The notes under the pieces: model-generated
What the model was told of the DNA's origin: nothing
Database searches by the model: none
What the model saw: only the letters and a program-made list of their open reading frames with translations
From: Candidatus Omnitrophota bacterium
Lineage (GTDB): Bacteria; Omnitrophota; Gorgyraeia; Aquiviventales; Aquiviventaceae
Direction of reading: 5' to 3'
Length of the DNA: 32,184 nt
NCBI GenBank assembly: GCA_020057015.1
Contig: JAGVGS010000213.1
Location: forward strand, 1-32,184
Part shown: positions 1 through 11,193 of the stretch, piece after piece
Layout of the letters: each line of letters starts with the position of its first letter
How positions within the stretch are numbered: the stretch's first letter is position 1
Translations under genes and position numbers: made by a program

Positions 1-188
1 CCCTGCTGCGCCGGCTGCAGGAGCGGCTGGAGCAGCGCGAGAGTGCGCGCATCGAACTGACAACCGAAATCGCCCCAGCACTCCTCGGCGGGCTGCAGGT
101 GGTACTCGATCATCGCGTCATTGATGGCTCTGTGCGCCGGCAACTGGATGACCTGCGCACGCAACTGCGCAGTATTTCCGTAAGCTAA
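1..188 (+). CDS. atpH: F1 ATP synthase delta subunit, C-terminal fragment
   Basis: Only the last 61 codons are present; the gene begins before the window. The reading frame opens at base 3 and ends at the TAA at 186-188. The tail contains a GG-L-x-V-V-L-D-H-x-V-I-D-G-S-V-R-x-x-L-x-x-L pattern, the conserved C-terminal signature of the delta/OSCP subunit, which links F1 to the peripheral stalk b subunits. It sits directly upstream of atpA, the usual order in bacterial atp operons. The identification rests on this C-terminal motif and on position; the N-terminal domain cannot be judged. Confidence 0.9.
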   Translation, partial: LLRRLQERLEQRESARIELTTEIAPALLGGLQVVLDHRVIDGSVRRQLDDLRTQLRSISVS

Positions 189-201
189 GGGAGTCGCCCA
201 C

Positions 202-1728
<1,527 letters not shown>

Positions 1729-1748
1729 GGCGGGCGTAGAGTAGCACG

Positions 1749-4041
<2,293 letters not shown>

Positions 4042-4094
4042 CCTGCCCGAAATACGCCCGAAACATTTTTTGGGTAGGCTGGGATTGGTGAGAC

Positions 4095-4373
4095 ATGGCA
4101 AAGACCCTCACGTTGCGCGTGGTAACGAATGATGGCCACGGTTTTACCGAGCAGGTCAGCGCCGTGCGCGCCCCAGGCGAAGCCGGCTCGCTGGGCATTC
4201 TCTTTAATCACGCCCCACTGGTTACGACCCTGGTGCCGGGCAAGCTGCTGTGGCGCAAGCTCAGCGGGGCGGAGCACGCGGCCCAGATCGGGGCCGGCCT
4301 GCTCGAAGTCTCGCACAATCGCATCACAGTGCTCACCGACCACCTCGCCGAGACGGCGGCGGCCGCAGCCTAA
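4095..4373 (+). CDS. atpC: F1 ATP synthase epsilon subunit, short form without C-terminal helices
   Basis: The protein has 92 residues and contains only the N-terminal beta-sandwich of epsilon. Conserved points are VRAPGEAGSLGILFNHAPLVTTL near residues 24-46 and the final strands with EVSHNRITVLTD. After LAETAAAAA the protein stops, where most bacterial epsilons (about 130-140 residues) continue into a helical hairpin that can inhibit ATP hydrolysis. The stop is followed 3 bases later by the next start codon, so no hidden continuation is evident. Short epsilons are known in some bacteria, for example green sulfur bacteria. I infer that inhibition by an extended epsilon hairpin is absent here. 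Confidence 0.93.
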   Translation: MAKTLTLRVVTNDGHGFTEQVSAVRAPGEAGSLGILFNHAPLVTTLVPGKLLWRKLSGAEHAAQIGAGLLEVSHNRITVLTDHLAETAAAAA

Positions 4374-4376
4374 GCC

Positions 4377-5828
4377 ATGAGTAGCGAATCAGCCCCCGCT
4401 CCCTCGCTGCGCGACTGGGGCTGGTACGCCCTGGGCGTGATCGGCACGCCGGGGCTGTTGTCGCTCTTGGGGCTCACCGTCCAGCAAACGCTCGCGGTGG
4501 CCGGCTTTGCCATCGTGCTCTTCGGCGCGATCTTCTTCTGGCAGTACCGTTTGGCGTTTGCGTGTTTCGGCATTTCGCTCTTGCTCTCCGCCGGCCTGCT
4601 CGATATCCCCCATCTGGTGGAGTTTGCCGGGCTGGATATCATCCTCTTCCTGATTGCCATGATGACGATCATCGGTTTCATGGAGGAGCGGCAATTCTTC
4701 GAGTACATGATCGAAAAGCTGCTCGAATGGGTCGGGCCGCATCCCAAGAAGATCCTCGTCGTCATGATGATCGTGGCGACCCTTGCGGCCGCCCTCGTCG
4801 ATGAAGTGACTTCGATTCTCTTTATGACCGCAGCCCTGCTCAACCTGCTGGGCGGCTCCCGCGTGAACCCCGTGCCCTTTATCCTGATGATTGTCTTCGC
4901 GACCAACATCGGCTCCAGTGCGACGGTGGTCGGCAACCCTGTCGGCGTCATTATCGCCATGCGCAGCGGGCTCACCTTTGCCGACTTCATTCGGTGGGCA
5001 ACCCCGATTTCCGTGGCTTGCTTGGGGCTCTGCATTCCGATCTGCCTGACGTGGTTTCGGAAGGATATTCAAGGCTTAAAAGGCGTGCTCACGGGCAAGC
5101 GCGGGGAAAAGCATATCGAGCATATCGTGGTCAATGAGCGCAAGGCCAAGCGCGGGGTCAAGCAAAGCGGCATACTCTTTGCGCTGGTGGTCGTAGGCTT
5201 AGTCCTGCATCACCAGATTGAGCGCGGGCTGCACCTGCCGGCGAACACCATGTTGCTTGGGATCGCCCTGCTGGGGGCCGGGGTGGCCCTGGCCATGACG
5301 GGTGCTCAAGCGCGCGAGCTGGTGGAAAAGCGCGTCGATTGGTGGACCCTCGCCTTCTTCCTGCTGCTGTTTTCCTCGGTGGGAACGCTCAAGTTTACGG
5401 GGGTCACGAGTGTGTTGGCCGAGCGCATCGTGAATCTCTCCGGCGGCAATGTGCCGGTGCTGACGACACTCTTCGTGTGGTCCTCCGGGGTGCTGACGGC
5501 CGTGATGGATAACGTGCTCGCGGTCGCCACCTTTGTGCCGATCGTAGGCGATGTCGCGCAGACCGGGATTCCGACCTTTCCGTTGTGGTGGGCGATGCTC
5601 TTTGGCGGGACGCTGATGGGCAACGCCACCTTGATTGGCTCAACCGCCAATATCGTCGCCGCCGGCCTTTTAGAGCGGCGTCAGATGGGGACCATCACGT
5701 TCGGCGAGTGGCTTAAACCCGGGCTCTTGGTGGCCATTACGACAACGATCTTGGCGAATCTCTTGCTGCTGGCGCAGCTCTCGCTGATGCCGGCCCACCC
5801 CGCGGCCGCTCCCCTCCTCGGCCACTAA
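4377..5828 (+). CDS. NhaD/ArsB-like ion transporter (IT superfamily)
   Basis: A 483-residue integral membrane protein with roughly a dozen hydrophobic segments. It has the internal two-fold repeat of the ion transporter superfamily: the first half has TNIGSSATVVGNPVGVIIA and the second has MDNVLAVATFVPI followed by GNATLIGSTANIVAAG. Each half carries the re-entrant-loop signature seen in NhaD sodium/proton antiporters, ArsB and CitM. An EEF-like region (about 100-115: MTIIGFMEERQFFEYMIEKL) resembles the corresponding NhaD segment. The start ATG lies 3 bases after the atpC stop, so it is probably translated from the atp transcript. Sodium/proton exchange is my preferred role; a carboxylate or arsenite substrate cannot be excluded. 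Confidence 0.8.
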   Translation: MSSESAPAPSLRDWGWYALGVIGTPGLLSLLGLTVQQTLAVAGFAIVLFGAIFFWQYRLAFACFGISLLLSAGLLDIPHLVEFAGLDIILFLIAMMTIIGFMEERQFFEYMIEKLLEWVGPHPKKILVVMMIVATLAAALVDEVTSILFMTAALLNLLGGSRVNPVPFILMIVFATNIGSSATVVGNPVGVIIAMRSGLTFADFIRWATPISVACLGLCIPICLTWFRKDIQGLKGVLTGKRGEKHIEHIVVNERKAKRGVKQSGILFALVVVGLVLHHQIERGLHLPANTMLLGIALLGAGVALAMTGAQARELVEKRVDWWTLAFFLLLFSSVGTLKFTGVTSVLAERIVNLSGGNVPVLTTLFVWSSGVLTAVMDNVLAVATFVPIVGDVAQTGIPTFPLWWAMLFGGTLMGNATLIGSTANIVAAGLLERRQMGTITFGEWLKPGLLVAITTTILANLLLLAQLSLMPAHPAAAPLLGH

Positions 5829-8560
5829 GCCTTCGTGTTACGGCGCACGCGCCACTTCTCTAACTCGACTGCCCAAAACACGATGGAGCTGACCGCGACA
5901 CACGCCAGCAGTTCCAGGGGGTTAAGCCCCGTCGTGTGAAACAGCCGCTGCAGCGGCGGCCAGTACACCACGGCAATCTGCAAGCCCACCATCAGCAGCA
6001 CGGCCCCGGCGAGTGCCTGATTCGACCAGAACCCCAACCGAAAGAACGACTCCCGCTCTGAGCGCCCGGCCAGGACATTGCTCAGCTGCGACCAGGCCAG
6101 CGTCGTAAACAGCATCGTCTGCCAGTGGGGCGAGCCCAGGCGCCACATCCACCAGCCTATCGCCAGGGTCGCGGCCCCCATCAGCAGGCCTGCCCAGAGC
6201 ACGTGGCCGCCCAACCCCCGCGCAAACACACTCTCCTTCGGGGGGTGCGGCGGGCGCTGCATGACGCCGGGCTCCGGTGGCTCGACGCCTAAGGCCAAGG
6301 CCGGCAGGCCGTCGGTCACGAGATTGATCCAGAGGATCTGCAGCGGCAACAGCGGCAGGGGCATCCCGAGGAAAGGCCCGGCGAGCATCACCCAGATTTC
6401 TGCGGCATTGGTGGTGAGCAGATATTTGATGAACTTGCGCAGGTTGTCGTAAATCACGCGGCCTTCTTCCACCGCGGCGACGATGGTGGCGAAGTTGTCA
6501 TCGAGCAGCACCATGTCGGCCGATTCTTTGGCCACATCGGTGCCCACGAGTCCCATGGCGACCCCGATATCCGCCTGCTTGAGCGCGGGCGCGTCGTTGA
6601 CCCCATCGCCGGTCATGGCCACGATATGCCCGCGGCTGCTGAGGGCTTTGACGATTTTGAGTTTGTGTTCGGGTGCTACCCGGGCATAGACGCTGATAGT
6701 TTCCACCTGCTCGGCCAGCGCTTCGATCGACAGCTTCTCCAGCTGCGCGCCAGTGAGCAGGGTGTCGGCGCCGGGAAAGCCCAGCGTGCGGGCGATATGC
6801 TGGGCGGTGAGGGGATGATCACCGGTAATCATCACCGGCCTAATGCCGGCCGTGAGGCAGCGGGCCACGGCCTCGCGCGCCTCGGCCCGCGGTGGGTCGA
6901 CCATGCCCACCAGGCCAATGAAGATTAACTGTTGCTCCACCGAGACATCTACCGGCCCGGTGGGGGTGCCCGGCAGCAGCCGGGCCGCCACCCCCAGCAC
7001 TCGCTGGCCGCTCGAGGCCAGCTGGTCATGAGCACTGGTGATGCGCTGGCGCCAGGCCTCGTCGAGGGGCTGCACCTTGCCGTTGTCGAGCACGTGCGTC
7101 GAGAGGTGCAGCAGTCCGTCGACCCCGCCTTTGGTGATCACCAGGCACGCCCCCGCTCCTAAGTCGCGCCAGCCGCTGAGCGCGGGGGGCAGGGTCGCCG
7201 GCAGCGCGTGCAAGGTAGTCATGCGCTTGCGCTCCGAATCAAAGGGCACCTCGCCCACACGGGGCAGCGCCTGCTCGAGGGTTTGTTTGGGCAGACCGAA
7301 ATGAGCGGCCGCCATTACGAGGGCGTTTTCCGTAGGGTCGCCGAGGGCTTGCGGCTCAGCGCCATCTTTGGCTGCCTCGAATACCGTTTCATTGCACAGC
7401 GCACCACCCGCCAGCAGCAAGGCTAGCGAGGGGTGCTCCGGCATCTCTGTCGGTGGCGTCGCGAGCGACTGGGCCACCGTAGTGGGGCGCAGCGGCTCCT
7501 TGAATTCCAGCCGAAAGCCGGCGACATCGAGCACCGTGACGGCCATGCGATTTTCGGTGAGCGTGCCGGTTTTATCCGAGCAGATCACCGTCACCGAGCC
7601 CAAGGTTTCCACCGCGGCCAGCCGCCGAATCAGGGCCCGGCGCTTGAGCATGCGCTGAGCACCCAGGGCCAGCGCGATCGTCACCACCGCGGGCAAACCC
7701 TCAGGGACCGCTGCTACCGCGAGGCTGATGGCGGTCATGAGCATGACAGGGAGCGCTTCGCCGCGCAGCAGGCCGAGTGCGAAGACCACCGCCACGATCC
7801 CTAAGGCAGCCCCGGCCAGCCGGTGGCCGACCTGCTCGAGACGGCGCTGCAGCGGGGTGGGCTCGCGCTTGACCTCTTGCAGCATGCTCGCGATGCGGCC
7901 CAGCTCGGTCTTCATGCCGGTGGCGACGACGAGCCCGGTGCCGCGCCCGTAGACCACCATGGTGCCGCGGTAAGTCATGTTGCGCCGATCGCCCAGGGTG
8001 AGCTCCGCGCCCTGGATAGGGTCGGCGGTTTTCTCCACCGGCACCGACTCGCCGGTGAGCGCGGCTTCCTGCATCCGAAGGTTGACCGCCTCAACCAGGC
8101 GGCAGTCGGCGGGTACCAAGGTGCCGGCTTCGAGCAAGATGAGATCGCCCGGCACCAGCACTTGCGCCGAGATCTCGCGCACCTGCTTATCGCGTTTCAC
8201 TTTTATTCTGGGCACGGCGAGTTCCTTAAGGGCCGCCAGGGCCCGCTCGGCCCGGTATTCCTGGTAAAAGCCGAGCAAGGCGTTGAGGACCACGATGGTG
8301 AGAATAACGAGGGTGTCTTTGAGTGCTCCCACGAGCAGGGAAATACCGGCGGCGGCCAGCAGGATGAGGACCATGGTGGCGGTGAGCTGATCCCAGAGGA
8401 TGCGCCACGGGTGGCGCCCGCTGCGCTCGATGAGGGTATTCGGGCCGTAGGTCTGGAGGCGCTGTTGGGCCTCGGCTTCGCTGAGGCCTTGATTGAGATC
8501 GGTGCTGAGTGCCTGGGCGATCTCCGTGGCCGGGCGTTCGTGCCAGGTAGCAGAAGCCAT
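5825..8560 (-). CDS. P-type ATPase, P2A calcium-transporting type
   Basis: A 911-residue cation pump. In order: an N-terminal cation-ATPase domain, the actuator loop with TGES (169-172), the M4 motif PEGLP (286-290), the phosphorylation site DKTGTLT with Asp329, the nucleotide-binding domain, and the hinge with TGDGVNDAPALK. Residues that bind calcium in SERCA are kept: Glu in PEGLP, N-x-x-E in M5 (TTNAAEI) and N-x-x-T-D in M6 (INLVTDGLP). The M8 glutamate of SERCA site I does not appear conserved, so one-site, PMCA-like stoichiometry is possible. The stop overlaps the stop of the convergent transporter by 4 bases. It follows the Pit gene by 49 bases and probably shares its transcript. Calcium efflux from the cytoplasm is the likely role. 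Confidence 0.9.
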   Translation of the reverse strand: MASATWHERPATEIAQALSTDLNQGLSEAEAQQRLQTYGPNTLIERSGRHPWRILWDQLTATMVLILLAAAGISLLVGALKDTLVILTIVVLNALLGFYQEYRAERALAALKELAVPRIKVKRDKQVREISAQVLVPGDLILLEAGTLVPADCRLVEAVNLRMQEAALTGESVPVEKTADPIQGAELTLGDRRNMTYRGTMVVYGRGTGLVVATGMKTELGRIASMLQEVKREPTPLQRRLEQVGHRLAGAALGIVAVVFALGLLRGEALPVMLMTAISLAVAAVPEGLPAVVTIALALGAQRMLKRRALIRRLAAVETLGSVTVICSDKTGTLTENRMAVTVLDVAGFRLEFKEPLRPTTVAQSLATPPTEMPEHPSLALLLAGGALCNETVFEAAKDGAEPQALGDPTENALVMAAAHFGLPKQTLEQALPRVGEVPFDSERKRMTTLHALPATLPPALSGWRDLGAGACLVITKGGVDGLLHLSTHVLDNGKVQPLDEAWRQRITSAHDQLASSGQRVLGVAARLLPGTPTGPVDVSVEQQLIFIGLVGMVDPPRAEAREAVARCLTAGIRPVMITGDHPLTAQHIARTLGFPGADTLLTGAQLEKLSIEALAEQVETISVYARVAPEHKLKIVKALSSRGHIVAMTGDGVNDAPALKQADIGVAMGLVGTDVAKESADMVLLDDNFATIVAAVEEGRVIYDNLRKFIKYLLTTNAAEIWVMLAGPFLGMPLPLLPLQILWINLVTDGLPALALGVEPPEPGVMQRPPHPPKESVFARGLGGHVLWAGLLMGAATLAIGWWMWRLGSPHWQTMLFTTLAWSQLSNVLAGRSERESFFRLGFWSNQALAGAVLLMVGLQIAVVYWPPLQRLFHTTGLNPLELLACVAVSSIVFWAVELEKWRVRRNTKA

Positions 8561-8609
8561 ACTTCGATTGTAGCGGGAGCGCCGAACGGCGCCTAGCAGA
8601 ACTGGACGC

Positions 8610-9599
8610 CTAGCGGACGAACAAGAGGACGAGCTTAGTGGTCCCCCAGGCGACCACCCCGCAGATCGGGAAGGTGAGCACCCAGGCCGTCACGATATTC
8701 CGCGTGACGCCCCAGCGCACGGCGGAGAAGCGCCGGGTGGCCCCCACCCCCATAATCGCCGTGCTGATGGTGTGGGTGGTGCTCAGGGGAATGCCAAAGT
8801 GCGAGGCGAGCACAATGGTGCCGGCCGCGGCGGTCTCGGCGGCAAAGCCGTGCACCGGCTCGAGCTTGGTGAGCGACATGCCCAGCGTCTTCATAATGCG
8901 CCAGCCGCCGATCGCGGTGCCCAGCGCCATCGTGACGGCACAGAGCAAAATGACCCACAGCGGCACGTGAAACTCCGGCATCACGCCACTCAGCAACAGC
9001 ACCAAGCAAAAGGCCCCGATAAACTTTTGCCCGTCATTCGAGCCGTGGCTGTAGGCCATGAAGCCGGCCGAGACAATCTGCAGCCGGCCAAACACCCGCC
9101 GGATGAACGCCGGATGCGCCTTTTGGAAGATCCAATAGATGGCCACCATCAAGAGCAACCCCGCGGCAAAGCCCAGGAACGACGAAAACAGCAGGCCGAT
9201 GCCCACCTTCTTCCAGCCACCGAGAATCAAGGCTTCCGGGCCGGCGGTCGCGAGTGCGGCCCCGGTGAGGCCGGCAATGAGGGCATGCGATTCGCTGGTC
9301 GGCAGGCCGTAGTACCAGGCCAGAGTGCTCCAGAAGATAATGCCCACCATGGCTGCGCCGACAGTGTAGATGCTGATCACTGAGGGATCGACAATGCCTT
9401 TGCCGATGGTGGCGGCCACGGCGGTGCCGGATAACGCGCCCAAGGCATTGAGGACGCTGGCCATCAAGAGCGCTTTGCCGGGGGAGAGCACGCGGGTGGA
9501 CACGACGGTGGCGATGGAATTAGGCGCATCGGTCCAGCCGTTGACAAACTCGGCCGCGAGGACTAAAAAGAGCACGCCCAGGACGACGGGGGAGAGCAT
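8610..9599 (-). CDS. PiT family inorganic phosphate transporter
   Basis: A 329-residue membrane protein of the Pit/PHO4 family, which takes up phosphate, usually as a neutral metal-phosphate complex with protons or with sodium. The two family signatures are NGWTDAPNSIATVVSTR near residue 20 and SHGSNDGQKFIGAF near 185. The long hydrophobic segments fit 9-10 membrane passes. The start follows the DUF47 stop by 7 bases, the standard pairing for Pit with its accessory protein. I would call it a low-affinity phosphate permease. Direct use of calcium phosphate, suggested by the neighbouring calcium pump, is inference only. Confidence 0.93.
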   Translation of the reverse strand: MLSPVVLGVLFLVLAAEFVNGWTDAPNSIATVVSTRVLSPGKALLMASVLNALGALSGTAVAATIGKGIVDPSVISIYTVGAAMVGIIFWSTLAWYYGLPTSESHALIAGLTGAALATAGPEALILGGWKKVGIGLLFSSFLGFAAGLLLMVAIYWIFQKAHPAFIRRVFGRLQIVSAGFMAYSHGSNDGQKFIGAFCLVLLLSGVMPEFHVPLWVILLCAVTMALGTAIGGWRIMKTLGMSLTKLEPVHGFAAETAAAGTIVLASHFGIPLSTTHTISTAIMGVGATRRFSAVRWGVTRNIVTAWVLTFPICGVVAWGTTKLVLLFVR

Positions 9600-9606
9600 C
9601 GCTGCC

Positions 9607-10230
9607 TCAGGCGTTCTTCAGCACGATGGCTTCAACGGTATTGGCGATGTCCTGGCACTTGTCGGTGGCGGTTTCCAGGTATTCATAGAGGCCGCGCCAT
9701 TTGATCACGGTGATGGGGTCGGGCGTGCCGTCAAACAAGGCGCCGATCGAATCGCGCAAAATGCGATCCGCCACATTCTCGAGGCGGTTGATCTCAATGC
9801 AGTGCTCGAGCACATGCTCGCGCCGCAGGTGCCGCAGCTTGGGCAGCATTTGCTGCACTTGGGCCACCTGGTCGCGGATCACCTTGGCGATTTGGTTGGC
9901 TTCCGGCCGCAGATGGTCGACCTTGTAGAGCACGAAGCGCTCGGTCGCGGCCTCCATCAAATCCAGCACATCATCCAGGGCCGTGGCCATACGGTGGATG
10001 TCTTCGCGATCCAGCGGGGTGATAAACGTGCGGTTCAGGCGCGCCATAATCTCATGGGTGATTTGATCGCCGTCGTGCTCCAGGCGCTCGATGCGCTTAG
10101 CTCCTTCCACCATGTTCTCAACCCGCGCGGTGGCCTGCACCAGCTCCTCGGCGGCCTTCACCAGGACGCCGCAGAGCTGCTCGAACATGTCAAAAAACGA
10201 TTCTTCCTTCGGAATAAGGCGAAACCCCAT
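9607..10230 (-). CDS. DUF47 family PhoU-like Pit accessory protein
   Basis: A 207-residue helical protein of the DUF47/TIGR00153 family, related to PhoU. Acidic helix motifs typical of the family are visible: ERLEHDGDQITHEI near 48-61, NRLENVADRILRD near 150, and ETATDKCQDIANTVEAIV near the C-terminus. These line metal-binding clusters in PhoU-like folds. It is the first gene of the minus-strand operon and directly precedes pit, so its likely role is to modulate phosphate uptake through Pit. The ATG is preceded by an AAGGGGG ribosome site. Family assignment is strong; the mechanism is not known from the sequence. Confidence 0.92.
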   Translation of the reverse strand: MGFRLIPKEESFFDMFEQLCGVLVKAAEELVQATARVENMVEGAKRIERLEHDGDQITHEIMARLNRTFITPLDREDIHRMATALDDVLDLMEAATERFVLYKVDHLRPEANQIAKVIRDQVAQVQQMLPKLRHLRREHVLEHCIEINRLENVADRILRDSIGALFDGTPDPITVIKWRGLYEYLETATDKCQDIANTVEAIVLKNA

Positions 10231-10284
10231 AGCGACCCCCTTGTTATCGGCGCGTGCGGATGACCTTGAAAACAGGTGAGCCAG

Positions 10285-10320
10285 CCGATTATAGCAGAGG
10301 CCCTGGCGCGACGGTAGCCA
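10285..10320 (-). promoter_or_regulatory. Extended -10 promoter for the DUF47-pit-ATPase operon
   Basis: Read on the minus strand, TGCTATAAT occupies 10296-10288, an exact extended -10 (TGn-TATAAT). There is no good -35, which is common when the extended -10 is present. The start of DUF47 lies about 58 bases downstream. No experimental support. Confidence 0.6.
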
Positions 10321-10324
10321 AGTT

Positions 10325-10345
10325 CTTGTGCTATAATACCCCGTT
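10325..10345 (+). promoter_or_regulatory. Extended -10 promoter for the tRNA-Val transcription unit
   Basis: TGCTATAAT at 10329-10337 is an exact extended -10 with no clear -35. Transcription would start near 10344, about 40 bases before the mature tRNA-Val 5' end. It faces away from the identical extended -10 on the other strand. Confidence 0.65.
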
Positions 10346-10383
10346 CGTTGACTCCCCGACCACTCCCGTACCTGCTCGATTTC

Positions 10384-10457
10384 GGGCGGTTAGCTCAGCT
10401 GGTTAGAGCGTCTCCTTTACACGGAGAAGGTCGAGGGTTCGAGTCCTTCACCGCCCA
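10384..10457 (+). tRNA. tRNA-Val (anticodon UAC)
   Basis: The cloverleaf folds fully: acceptor GGGCGGT with ACCGCCC, D-stem GCTC/GAGC, anticodon stem TCTCC/GGAGA with loop TTTACAC giving anticodon TAC, T-loop TTCGAGT, and discriminator A. The CCA end is not encoded (the next bases are GTT). The downstream protein gene starts 24 bases later and seems to be in the same transcript. Confidence 0.95.
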
Positions 10458-10481
10458 GTTTTTCAACTCAAGGAGGGGCCG

Positions 10482-10838
10482 ATGGAACAGGCAACAGCAC
10501 CGACCGAGGTAGGCAAGTCGTCTACCGGGATGCAGGCCAACTTTGCGGCCCTGCTGGCGTACGTCTTTGGGCTGGTCACCGGGCTGGTCTTTTTCCTCGT
10601 CGAGAAAGAGAGCAAGTTCGTGAAGTTCCACGCGATGCAGTCGATCTGCTTCTCGATTGCGTTCTTCGTGGCCGGCGTCGTGCTCGCCTTCATCCCGATC
10701 ATCGGATGGGCGATCGGCATCCTGCTCAACCTGGGAGGCATCGTGCTCTGGATCGTGTGCATGGTGCAGGCGTACCAGGGTAAGTGGTTCCGGCTACCCG
10801 TGGTCGGTGATTTCGCCGCCAAGCAAGTCGGCGTCTAA
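10482..10838 (+). CDS. Small DUF4870-like membrane protein
   Basis: A 118-residue protein with a hydrophilic N-terminus (about 18 residues) and three hydrophobic stretches, near 20-40, 53-75 and 78-97. The pattern ALLAYVFGLVTGLVFFLVEKESKFVKFHAMQS is the hallmark of the DUF4870/Tic20-like small membrane family: a first helix, then a charged loop with a conserved FVKFHAMQS. The start has a strong AAGGAGG site at 10470-10476. It lies between two tRNA genes with no room for separate promoters or terminators, so it is probably processed from a mixed tRNA-mRNA transcript. The function of the family is unknown. Confidence 0.85.
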   Translation: MEQATAPTEVGKSSTGMQANFAALLAYVFGLVTGLVFFLVEKESKFVKFHAMQSICFSIAFFVAGVVLAFIPIIGWAIGILLNLGGIVLWIVCMVQAYQGKWFRLPVVGDFAAKQVGV

Positions 10839-10855
10839 CGTCGTTCTCCCCATTT

Positions 10856-10932
10856 GGGGGCGTAGCTCAATTGGTTAGAGTGGCGGCCTGTCGAGCCGTA
10901 GGTTGCGGGTTCGAGCCCCGTCGCCCCCGCCA
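10856..10932 (+). tRNA. tRNA-Asp (anticodon GUC)
   Basis: Acceptor GGGGGCG pairs with CGCCCCC, the D-stem is GCTC/GAGT-like, the anticodon stem GCGGC/GCCGT carries loop CTGTCGA (anticodon GTC), and the T-loop is TTCGAGC. Discriminator G and the CCA end are encoded (10929-10932). Its 3' end is duplicated at 24388-24414, making it the likely integration site of a genomic island. Confidence 0.95.
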
Positions 10933-10936
10933 TTTA
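10910..10936 (+). repeat. Left direct repeat (attL-like) at the tRNA-Asp 3' end
   Basis: The 27 bases run from the T-loop through the acceptor end and CCA plus TTTA. They match 24388-24414 in the same orientation at 26 of 27 positions. A repeat covering the 3' end of a tRNA gene is the classic scar of site-specific integration by a tyrosine recombinase. Confidence 0.75.
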
Positions 10937-10948
10937 GAAGTAGAGGCT

Positions 10949-10989
10949 AAGCCGTTATCTGGCAACAGATAACGGCTTCCCCCTTTTTT
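10949..10989 (+). terminator. Intrinsic terminator after tRNA-Asp
   Basis: A perfect 13-bp stem (10949-10961 with 10966-10978) closes a GCAA loop and is followed by CCCCC and six T residues. It would end the tRNA-Val / DUF4870 / tRNA-Asp transcript. It lies just inside the left end of the proposed island. Confidence 0.92.
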
Positions 10990-11119
10990 CGGCTCACCCT
11001 GAAACGTAACCATGCAGCGTAGCTTCGTTTTCGTCTCTGCTAGAGAGTTGCTAACCCCCCCTTACGATGGTGGGTAATGATGCGCATGTTGGATTTTCTG
11101 ATGCTTCAGTCTCGTTCCA

Positions 11120-11148
11120 TTGCGAGTTATTCCTGATAGGGGGATAAT
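11120..11148 (+). promoter_or_regulatory. Putative sigma70-type promoter for the glycosyltransferase gene
   Basis: TTGCGA (11120-11125) and GATAAT (11143-11148) are separated by 17 bases, close to the vegetative consensus. The start codon of the glycosyltransferase is about 45 bases downstream. The rest of 10990-11193 shows no coding capacity or RNA gene that I recognise. Confidence 0.5.
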
Positions 11149-11193
11149 AAACGCTGGTTTTGATAAGCCGAGACTTGAGTGGGGAGCGGCCGC

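Noticed and set aside
8579-8592. A GCGCC-GAAC-GGCGC hairpin between the pit and ATPase genes
   Set aside because: The stem is only 5 bp and no T-run follows on either strand; not a convincing terminator.
7823-8596. A 257-codon plus-strand frame over the 5' half of the calcium ATPase gene
   Set aside because: Antisense shadow of a clear P-type ATPase; no signal or motif.
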